A stretch of 5,726 nucleotides of DNA from Xanthobacteraceae bacterium (lineage in GTDB: Bacteria > Pseudomonadota > Alphaproteobacteria > Rhizobiales > Xanthobacteraceae). This document shows positions 1-5,093 of the stretch, one piece after another. Numbering within the stretch: position 1 is the stretch's first letter; every line of letters begins with the position of its first letter. A program made the position numbers and the translations under genes. The notes under the pieces are model-generated. The model had not been told where the DNA came from and made no database searches. It saw nothing but the letters and a program-made list of their open reading frames with translations. Where the stretch lies: the NCBI GenBank assembly GCA_030037185.1, contig JASHRR010000770.1:1-5726 (forward strand). The letters are read 5' to 3'.

Positions 1-35
1 ATCGGCCTGAAAATAAAGGGCGACGATACGTTCAT
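1..35 (-). CDS. RND efflux permease, N-terminal fragment (runs off window)
   Basis: Reading leftward from an ATG at 35..33, the minus strand encodes MNVSSPFIFRP followed by two bases of the next codon. This is the typical cytoplasmic N-terminus of RND inner-membrane permeases (family pattern MN-x-S-x-PFI-x-RP; compare the MdtB/MdtC and AcrB groups), just before the first membrane helix. The start overlaps the stop of the adaptor gene as ATGA (35..32). I see no Shine-Dalgarno sequence in the 15 bases before it, so translation probably depends on ribosomes finishing the adaptor. The adaptor-then-permease order is the usual one for mdtAB-like operons. Only 11 codons are visible, so the family call rests on this short motif plus context; the subtype and substrate cannot be read. 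Confidence 0.8.
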   Translation of the reverse strand, partial: MNVSSPFIFRP

Positions 36-1525
36 GGCGTCGCAGTCGCGGTGGCGCCGGATGGGGTCCGCTGTGCGGTATCGTGGGATGGCTGCGACGA
101 CGCCGGCAGAGGCGCAACGCCGGCCGTTGATGTTTCCGCCGGCCCGCCGCCCGCCTTCCCGGCTTCCCCTGCCGTTGCCTCGCCCGTCTGCGCGGAAGGG
201 TTAGGACGCGGCGTGCCCGGCGCCGGCTCGGAGCGGGCCGAAGGGCTGTTGCGCGGCGGGCCGCGGCGGCGTTCGCTGCCCGCCGGCCGGCGGAGGTCTT
301 CCGGCGTTCCGATGGTGATCTTGGCGCCGTCGGTCAATTGCGAGAATCCGGTCGTCACCACCCGCTCGCCTTCGTCGATGCCGGCGGTAATCACCGCCTC
401 GACATCATCCTGCTGGGCGACCGTCACCGGCCGCACCGTGACAATGTCGCCATCGGTGACGTAGGCAAAAGTGCCGTTGGGGCCACGCTGGACCGCGGCG
501 CTGGGCACCACCACGACCTGCCGCAAGGTATCGACCAGCAGCTTCACGTTGACGAACTGGCCCGGCCAGATTTGCACGTCTTTGTTGGGAAATTCGGCCT
601 TGAGCTTGACGGTGCCGGTGGTCTGATCGACCTGATTGTCGATCACCGTGAGTGTGCCGCGATCCACCACCGTGCGGTTATCGTCGCCGAGGGCCTGGAC
701 GCTCAATGGCCCCTGCGCGAATGCCTTGCTGACCTGCGCGAGCCGCTGTTGGGGCAGCAGAAAGATGACGGCGATCGGCCTGATCTGGGTAATCACCACG
801 ATCCCGGTGGTGTCGGCGGCGTGCACGATATTGCCGGCATCGATGAGGCGAATCCCGGTGCGGCCGGCCAGCGGCGCCGTGATCTTGGTGTAGGACAGGA
901 TCGCTTTGGCGTTGTCGATAGCGCCCTGATCGGCCTGCACTTGCGCTTCAAGCTGGGCCACCAGCGCACGCTGCGTGTCATACTGCTGGCGTGTTGCGGA
1001 ATTGGTCTGCGTCAGCTGGGCATAGCGTTCAAGATCGAGGCGGGCGTTGGCAAGCCGCGCCTCATCCATTGCCTTCCGGGCGACAGCCTGATCATATTGG
1101 GCCTGGTAGACCGACGCGTCGATTTCCGCCAGGACGAAATCCTGATCGACGTCCTGGCCCTCCTTGAAATTCACGCTCTTGAGCTTGCCGTCGACCTGGG
1201 CCGTCACCGTCACGGTGTTGAGCGCGCGGCTGGAGCCGACGCCATCGAACCAGACCGGGACATCGGCTTTGTTCGCCACTGCGGCGAGCACAGGCACCGG
1301 CGCGTCGCTGCGCAGCGCCCGTCCGCCGCCCTCGCCGGCCTTGATTTGTGCTTGACGGTACTGGGCGAAGGGTGCCGGCAGGTACTGCGGCGCCTTAAAC
1401 CAGAGATAGCCCGCCGCAGCGGCAAGGATAATCACCATGCCGACGACCCGGCCTCGCCACCGCCGCGTTGTCTGATCTACGTTTGGCGCCGTAGTGAAGG
1501 TTTTCTCGAACCGGTCGGTTTTCAC
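32..1525 (-). CDS. MdtA-like RND efflux periplasmic adaptor (membrane fusion protein)
   Basis: A 497-residue adaptor expected to link an RND permease in the inner membrane to a TolC-type outer-membrane channel. Residues 1-26 are cytoplasmic with a basic patch (RRWRGR, 21-26), followed by one membrane anchor at about 27-43. I see no cysteine, so it is not a lipoprotein like MexA. A first lipoyl-like half (about 104-136, AQVDGKLKSVNFKEGQDV) leads into an alpha-helical hairpin (about 137-208) and the second half at about 210-234 (LSYTKITAPLAGRTG). TTGIVVITQ follows, which I associate with MdtA. A beta-barrel and membrane-proximal domain extend to about 413 (VVVVPSAAV at 337-345). Residues 414-497 are a low-complexity Pro/Ala/Gly/Ser/Thr tail. 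The start is GTG at 1525: AAGGAG lies 5 nt upstream. The open frame reaches an ATG at 1669, but that extension is low complexity and has no family similarity. The substrate is unknown. Confidence 0.93.
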   Translation of the reverse strand: MKTDRFEKTFTTAPNVDQTTRRWRGRVVGMVIILAAAAGYLWFKAPQYLPAPFAQYRQAQIKAGEGGGRALRSDAPVPVLAAVANKADVPVWFDGVGSSRALNTVTVTAQVDGKLKSVNFKEGQDVDQDFVLAEIDASVYQAQYDQAVARKAMDEARLANARLDLERYAQLTQTNSATRQQYDTQRALVAQLEAQVQADQGAIDNAKAILSYTKITAPLAGRTGIRLIDAGNIVHAADTTGIVVITQIRPIAVIFLLPQQRLAQVSKAFAQGPLSVQALGDDNRTVVDRGTLTVIDNQVDQTTGTVKLKAEFPNKDVQIWPGQFVNVKLLVDTLRQVVVVPSAAVQRGPNGTFAYVTDGDIVTVRPVTVAQQDDVEAVITAGIDEGERVVTTGFSQLTDGAKITIGTPEDLRRPAGSERRRGPPRNSPSARSEPAPGTPRPNPSAQTGEATAGEAGKAGGGPAETSTAGVAPLPASSQPSHDTAQRTPSGATATATP

Positions 1526-1530
1526 GCCGT

Positions 1531-1536
1531 CTCCTT
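1531..1536 (-). promoter_or_regulatory. Shine-Dalgarno of the adaptor gene
   Basis: On the minus strand AAGGAG occupies 1536..1531, with 5 nt (ACGGC) to the GTG at 1525. It is a near-perfect anti-16S match and decides the start in favour of GTG over the in-frame ATG at 1669. Confidence 0.85.
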
Positions 1537-1564
1537 GGTGGTGGCCGCCGCCCCCCAACCCTGA

Positions 1565-1581
1565 AGCAACCACAATGCCAA
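1565..1581 (-). promoter_or_regulatory. Sigma-54-like -24/-12 element toward the efflux operon
   Basis: Minus strand reads T-TGGCAT-N5-TTGCT from 1581 to 1565. The GG (1579-1578) and GC (1567-1566) dinucleotides have the 12-bp offset required for RpoN promoters. Against the core TGGCACG-N4-TTGC it has two mismatches (CG replaced by TT). The predicted start is near 1554, giving a 29-nt leader with the Shine-Dalgarno at 1536..1531 and GTG at 1525, a sensible arrangement. No better housekeeping promoter is evident on this strand. It could be chance. Confidence 0.35.
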
Positions 1582-1686
1582 GAAGTGGCACAAAACGCAC
1601 CCCCCCCGACCGCCGCCGCGCGAGTTTGCGTAACGCGATCAGGCGGGGCGTCGGCATGGCCCCGGACAAGGCCGGCCGCCGTCAAG

Positions 1687-1703
1687 CTGGCACGCGACCT
1701 GCT
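1687..1703 (+). promoter_or_regulatory. Upstream sigma-54-like -24/-12 element toward sucA
   Basis: Reads C-TGGCACG-N4-CTGCT, with GG at 1689-1690 and GC at 1701-1702 (correct 12-bp offset). The five bases before TGG (CAAGC, 1683-1687) also fit the extended consensus (mrNrY). The only core mismatch is C for the first T of TTGC, a substitution known from real sites such as nifH promoters. The predicted start is near 1714, giving a 184-nt leader to sucA. Confidence 0.4.
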
Positions 1704-1774
1704 GTGCGGGCGTCGCCGGGCGCCATAAGGGCTTGAAAAATCATTGTTTGCAGTTCTTGGCTGCGGACAACGAA

Positions 1775-1802
1775 TTGCCAGGCTGCGAAAACTACATAAA
1801 TA
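1775..1802 (+). promoter_or_regulatory. Weak sigma-70-like promoter candidate for sucA
   Basis: TTGCCA (1775-1780, five of six to TTGACA), a 16-bp spacer and TAAATA (1797-1802, three of six to TATAAT) lie in the AT-richer patch. The -10 match is poor. Recorded because sucA is expected to have a housekeeping promoter and this is the best pair I found; the start would fall near 1809. Confidence 0.22.
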
Positions 1803-1826
1803 GCGTGCACAATGGCGCAGCTGGGC

Positions 1827-1842
1827 TTGGCACGATCGTTGC
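1827..1842 (+). promoter_or_regulatory. Sigma-54-like promoter immediately upstream of sucA
   Basis: T-TGGCACG-N4-TTGC is an exact match to the 11 core bases of the RpoN consensus. GG lies at 1829-1830 and GC at 1841-1842, the correct 12-bp offset. With C1842 as -12, transcription would start near 1854, leaving a 44-nt leader that contains the sucA Shine-Dalgarno. TTGGCA here also resembles a sigma-70 -35 box, but no acceptable -10 follows at 16-18 bp (the sequence there is GC-rich). The base after TTGC is G, where W is preferred. I found no clear activator site upstream. Confidence 0.5.
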
Positions 1843-1885
1843 GACCGGGCCCGCGGTAAACGGGGCAAAGCGCCAAATTGCGGCT

Positions 1886-1890
1886 AGGGA
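1886..1890 (+). promoter_or_regulatory. Shine-Dalgarno of sucA
   Basis: AGGGA, 7 nt before the ATG at 1898. It supports this start over the upstream in-frame TTG at 1733. Confidence 0.65.
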
Positions 1891-1897
1891 TCACCTC

Positions 1898-4861
1898 ATG
1901 TCACGCCAGGACACGAACTCGGCATTCGCTCAGACTTCGTTTCTGTACGGCGGCAACGCCGATTACATTGACAAGCTCTACGCGCGCTACGAGGCGGACC
2001 CGCAGGCCGTCGATGCGCAGTGGCGGCTGTTTTTTTCCGGCCTCAAAGACACCGCGCGGGATGTCGTCGAGAATGCCCGCGGGCCGTCCTGGCAGCGAAC
2101 CGACTGGCCGCCGGCTCCCGATGGCGATGTCATTTCGGCGTTCGAGACCGAATGGGGGGAGGTTGAAAGGAGCCTCGGCGACAAGGTGCTGGCCGCCGCC
2201 CAGGCGAAAGGTGTTGAAATATCGGCTGGCGCCGTCCAGCAGGCGGCGCGCGACTCCGTCAAGGCGCTGATGCTGATTCGCGCCTTTCGGGCGCGCGGCC
2301 ACCTGCACGCGAACCTCGATCCGCTCGGCCTGGAACCGGTGAAAGATGCGCCGGAGCTCGATCCGGTCACGTATGGTTTTACCGCTGCGGATTATGATCG
2401 CAGGATCTTTCTCGATCGCGTCCTCGGGCTCGAATTCGGCACGCTGCGGGAGATCATGGCCATTCTCGAGCGCACCTACTGCCAGACGCTCGGTGTCGAA
2501 TTTATGCACATCTCTGATCCCCACCAGAAGGGCTGGATCCAGGAGCGCATCGAAGGTCCAGACAAGGAGATCACTTTCACCCGCGAGGGCAAGCGGGCGA
2601 TCCTCAACAAGCTGGTGGAGGCGGAAGGGTTCGAGAAGTTCTGCGATGTTAAATTCACCGGCACCAAGCGGTTTGGACTTGACGGCGCGGAAGCCATGAT
2701 TCCGGCGCTGGAGCAGATCATCAAGCGCGGCGGCGCGCTCGGCGTGAAAGACATCTCCATCGGCATGGCCCATCGCGGCCGGCTCAATGTGCTCGCCCAC
2801 GTTCTGGCGAAGCCGCATCGTGCCATTTTCCACGAATTCAAGGGCGGCTCCTCGTCGCCCGACGAGGTCGAGGGCTCCGGCGATGTCAAATATCACCTTG
2901 GCGCGTCATCGGATCGCGAATTCGATAGCAATAGCGTCCACCTCTCGTTGACGGCAAATCCGTCGCATCTGGAAATCGTCAATCCCGTCGTGCTCGGCAA
3001 GACGCGCGCCAAACAGGATCAGCTCGGCGCCACGCCTGAGGATCGGACCTGCGCCATGCCGCTGCTGATATCCGGGGACGCCTCATTCGCCGGTCAGGGG
3101 GTGGTTGCGGAGTGTTTCAGCCTTTCCGGGTTGCGCGGGCACCGCACCGGCGGCTCGGTTCATTTCATTGTCAACAACCAGATCGGTTTTACCACCTATC
3201 CGCGCTACAGTCGGTCGTCGCCCTATCCGTCGGACGTGGCCAAAATGATCGAGGCGCCGATATTCCACGTCAACGGCGATGATCCGGAGGCCGTCGTATT
3301 TGCGGCCAAGATCGGCACCGAATTTCGGCAAAAGTTCCAGAAGCCGGTCGTCATCGACATGTTCTGCTATCGGCGCCACGGCCACAACGAGGGCGACGAG
3401 CCGATGTTCACCCAGCCATTGATGTACAAGAGGATTAATTCCCGTCCGACGACGTTGGCGATCTACGCCGAGAAACTGATCGCCGAAGGCGTCATCACCG
3501 ACGCCGAGGTCGAGAAGATGAAACGCGACTGGCGCACCCGGCTCGACGCTGAGTTGGAGGCAAGCCAGAGCTACAAGGCCAACAAGGCGGACTGGTTGGA
3601 CGGCCGCTGGGCCGGATTCAAGGTAGCGGAGGTGTCCGACGATCCGCGACGAGGCAATACCGGCGTCGATCTCAACGCGCTCAAGACCATCGGCGCCAAA
3701 ATTACCAGCGTGCCGCAGACCTTCCATCTCCACCGCACGATCCAGCGGTTTCTCGACGCCCGCCGCAAGGCGATTGAGTCCGGCGGCGGAATTGACTGGG
3801 CCACTGCCGAGGCGCTCGCTTTGTGCTCCCTTCTCGTCGAAGGCCATCCGGTTCGCTTGTCCGGCCAGGACTCTGAACGCGGCACCTTCTCCCAGCGGCA
3901 TTCGGTGCTGATCGATCAGGAAAATGAAAATCGCTATACCCCCTTCAACTATGTGGCTCCCGGGCAGGCACGCTACGAAGTGGTTAATTCGATACTGTCC
4001 GAGGAGGCGGTGCTGGGTTTCGAATACGGCTATTCGCTGGCAGAGCCGAATGCGCTCACCTTGTGGGAGGCGCAATTCGGAGATTTTGCAAACGGTGCCC
4101 AGGTCATATTCGATCAGTTCATCTCCTCGGGCGAACGCAAATGGTTGCGCATGTCGGGTCTCGTTTGCCTTCTACCGCACGGCTACGAGGGGCAAGGACC
4201 GGAGCACTCGTCGGCGCGGCTCGAACGCTTTCTGCAAATGTGCGCCGAAGACAACATGCAGGTTGCCAACTGCACCACGCCGGCGAACTATTTTCACATT
4301 TTGCGCCGCCAGCTCAAACGCGAGTTCAGGAAGCCGCTGATCCTGATGACGCCGAAGAGCCTGCTCCGTCACAAGCGTGCCGTCTCGCGTCTTGACGAGA
4401 TGGGGCCGAGCAGCACGTTCCACCGGCTGCTGTGGGATGACGCTCAACTCCGCAAGGGTGAAAAGACGGTGCTGGCGCCCGATGAGCGGGTCCGGCGCGT
4501 CATTGTGTGCTCCGGCAAGGTGTATTTCGATCTCTATGAGGAGCGGGAAAAACGCGGCATCCAGGACATATACCTGCTGCGCGTCGAGCAGCTCTATCCG
4601 TTCCCGATGAAGGCCCTGGTCGGGGAACTCGGCCGATTCAAGCAGGCCGAGGTCGTCTGGTGCCAGGAAGAGCCCCGCAATATGGGCGCCTGGCATTTTA
4701 TCGAGCCCTACCTGGTGTGGGTGCTCAACCAGGCCGGTGGGGCATGCGCGAGGCCGCGCTATGTCGGCCGGCCTTCCTCCGCCGCGACCGCGAGCGGACT
4801 GATGTCCAAACATCTGGCGCAGTTGGCGGCGCTTCTCGACGATGCGCTGAGTGAGGGATAA
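1898..4861 (+). CDS. sucA: 2-oxoglutarate dehydrogenase E1 component
   Basis: Encodes a 987-residue, thiamine-diphosphate-dependent E1 that decarboxylates 2-oxoglutarate and passes the succinyl group to the E2 lipoyl arm in the cytoplasmic TCA-cycle complex. Residues 14-50 (FLYGGNADYIDKLY...) form the N-terminal segment that docks E1 to the complex. The ThDP domain has RFGLDGAE (258-265), GMAHRGRLN with H292, KYHLG with H333, NPSHLEIVNPVV, GDASFAGQG (D394) and NNQ (426-428). D394 and N427 are the expected Mg-ThDP ligands, and YRRHGHNEGDEP spans 491-502. The pyrimidine-binding transketolase-like domain (about 630-822) has SGQDSERGTFSQRH (655-668), EAQFGDF (724-730) and HGYEGQGPEHSS (761-772). 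The C-terminal domain (about 826-980) ends with the conserved EEPRNMGAWHF stretch. All key motifs are intact. It is slightly longer than E. coli SucA (933) but normal for alphaproteobacteria. The start is ATG 1898 (AGGGA 7 nt upstream, family N-terminus). sucB follows after 232 nt. Confidence 0.98.
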   Translation: MSRQDTNSAFAQTSFLYGGNADYIDKLYARYEADPQAVDAQWRLFFSGLKDTARDVVENARGPSWQRTDWPPAPDGDVISAFETEWGEVERSLGDKVLAAAQAKGVEISAGAVQQAARDSVKALMLIRAFRARGHLHANLDPLGLEPVKDAPELDPVTYGFTAADYDRRIFLDRVLGLEFGTLREIMAILERTYCQTLGVEFMHISDPHQKGWIQERIEGPDKEITFTREGKRAILNKLVEAEGFEKFCDVKFTGTKRFGLDGAEAMIPALEQIIKRGGALGVKDISIGMAHRGRLNVLAHVLAKPHRAIFHEFKGGSSSPDEVEGSGDVKYHLGASSDREFDSNSVHLSLTANPSHLEIVNPVVLGKTRAKQDQLGATPEDRTCAMPLLISGDASFAGQGVVAECFSLSGLRGHRTGGSVHFIVNNQIGFTTYPRYSRSSPYPSDVAKMIEAPIFHVNGDDPEAVVFAAKIGTEFRQKFQKPVVIDMFCYRRHGHNEGDEPMFTQPLMYKRINSRPTTLAIYAEKLIAEGVITDAEVEKMKRDWRTRLDAELEASQSYKANKADWLDGRWAGFKVAEVSDDPRRGNTGVDLNALKTIGAKITSVPQTFHLHRTIQRFLDARRKAIESGGGIDWATAEALALCSLLVEGHPVRLSGQDSERGTFSQRHSVLIDQENENRYTPFNYVAPGQARYEVVNSILSEEAVLGFEYGYSLAEPNALTLWEAQFGDFANGAQVIFDQFISSGERKWLRMSGLVCLLPHGYEGQGPEHSSARLERFLQMCAEDNMQVANCTTPANYFHILRRQLKREFRKPLILMTPKSLLRHKRAVSRLDEMGPSSTFHRLLWDDAQLRKGEKTVLAPDERVRRVIVCSGKVYFDLYEEREKRGIQDIYLLRVEQLYPFPMKALVGELGRFKQAEVVWCQEEPRNMGAWHFIEPYLVWVLNQAGGACARPRYVGRPSSAATASGLMSKHLAQLAALLDDALSEG

Positions 4862-4891
4862 AAAGGTGCTTTGCATTGCCGTCCTACCCTG

Positions 4892-4948
4892 CAGAGGCCG
4901 GGCAATCGCCAGGGGGCGTATGACGTTGCGCTCGCTTCCCCGCCTCTG
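4892..4948 (+). repeat. Inverted repeat in the sucA-sucB gap
   Basis: CAGAGGC (4892-4898) and GCCTCTG (4942-4948) are perfect 7-bp complements. Just inside, GGGG (from 4912) can pair with CCCC (4938-4941), giving an extended, bulged stem in the transcript. The function is unknown; GC-rich sequence produces such pairings by chance fairly often. Confidence 0.35.
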
Positions 4949-4976
4949 TCCATCGCCCCTTGAAACCGGGCATCAA

Positions 4977-5013
4977 CGCCCCGACGGCAAGCGAGGACGG
5001 GGCGGGCCCCGTC
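4977..5013 (+). repeat. Overlapping, mutually exclusive inverted repeats
   Basis: GACGGGGC (4996-5003) is a perfect 8-bp complement of GCCCCGTC (5006-5013). The same central strand, CGGGGCG (4998-5004), is also a perfect 7-bp complement of CGCCCCG (4977-4983). The two pairings cannot form together. The second hairpin has only a 2-nt gap, so its innermost pairs would open into the loop. A T-containing stretch (5028-5039) follows at a distance and is broken by C and G, so this is not a canonical intrinsic terminator. Confidence 0.45.
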
Positions 5014-5080
5014 GCTGCGGTGCGGTCGTTTCGCTTTTGCGCCACACGGAGCGCTGCGCTGCCGGCAAGGCCGCCTGATC

Positions 5081-5084
5081 AGGA
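5081..5084 (+). promoter_or_regulatory. Shine-Dalgarno of sucB
   Basis: AGGA, 9 nt before the ATG at 5094. Modest in strength and consistent with the family start. Confidence 0.55.
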
Positions 5085-5093
5085 ATTGCCCTC

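Larger units (their letters stand above)
1526..1897. other. Divergent intergenic control region (efflux operon / sucA)
   Basis: 372 bp without a credible gene, lying between two divergently transcribed starts, so it must carry promoters for both directions. The left half (about 1526-1730) is very GC-rich, with C runs at 1551-1556 and 1600-1607 and a GGCCGGCC palindrome at 1670-1677. The right half has an AT-richer patch (1730-1805) of the kind found around promoters. It holds three sigma-54-like elements (listed separately), one weak sigma-70-like candidate, and the two Shine-Dalgarno sequences at its ends. Open frames crossing it have no recognisable product and look like by-products of high GC content. 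Confidence 0.8.
4862..5093 (+). other. Structured sucA-sucB intergenic gap
   Basis: 232 bp lie between the sucA stop and the sucB start, long for two subunits of one complex. I see no convincing promoter and no hairpin directly followed by a T tract, so read-through from sucA is likely. It holds several inverted repeats (listed separately), plus ATTGCC at 4875-4880 with GGCAAT at 4901-4906. An open frame from a GTG at 4851 to 5078 crosses it, but its Arg-rich product resembles nothing I know and it lacks a Shine-Dalgarno sequence. Confidence 0.6.

Noticed and set aside
338..1564. Plus-strand open frame of 408 codons opposite the adaptor gene
   Set aside because: It lies antisense to a well-supported adaptor with recognisable domains. 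Its His/Asp/Arg-rich product matches no family I know and is typical of antisense frames in GC-rich DNA.
1586..1600. Third plus-strand TGGCAC (1586-1591) as another sigma-54 site
   Set aside because: There is no TTGC or GC at the required spacing (AC lies where GC should be).
1733..1746. TTGAAAAATCAT as an FNR-type box
   Set aside because: The half sites are two bases too close for the TTGAT-N4-ATCAA pattern, and the second half is incomplete.
1805..1820. TGCAC-N4-CGCA near-palindrome as an NtrC enhancer
   Set aside because: Symmetry is imperfect, it lacks the GGTGCA half, and it sits within 20 bp of the -24 box, too close for a normal enhancer. I also looked for TGT-N10-ACA (NifA) and found none in the region.
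1733..1897. N-terminal extension of sucA from a TTG at 1733
   Set aside because: The ATG at 1898 has a Shine-Dalgarno and gives the conserved family N-terminus; the extension has no family similarity and would cover the promoter elements.
1901..2896. Minus-strand open frame of 331 codons opposite sucA
   Set aside because: Antisense to conserved sucA, with no recognisable motif. The same applies to the minus-strand frames at 3083-4075 and 4172-4876.
4996..5040. Rho-independent terminator after sucA
   Set aside because: The strong GC hairpin is not directly followed by a T run; the T-containing stretch starts about 15 nt later and is interrupted. sucB, needed with sucA, lies just downstream.
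4851..5078. Small open frame (75 codons, GTG start) bridging sucA and sucB
   Set aside because: No Shine-Dalgarno, Arg/Pro-rich unrecognisable product and no clear coding bias. Its position between the genes keeps a small chance alive, but I would not annotate it.
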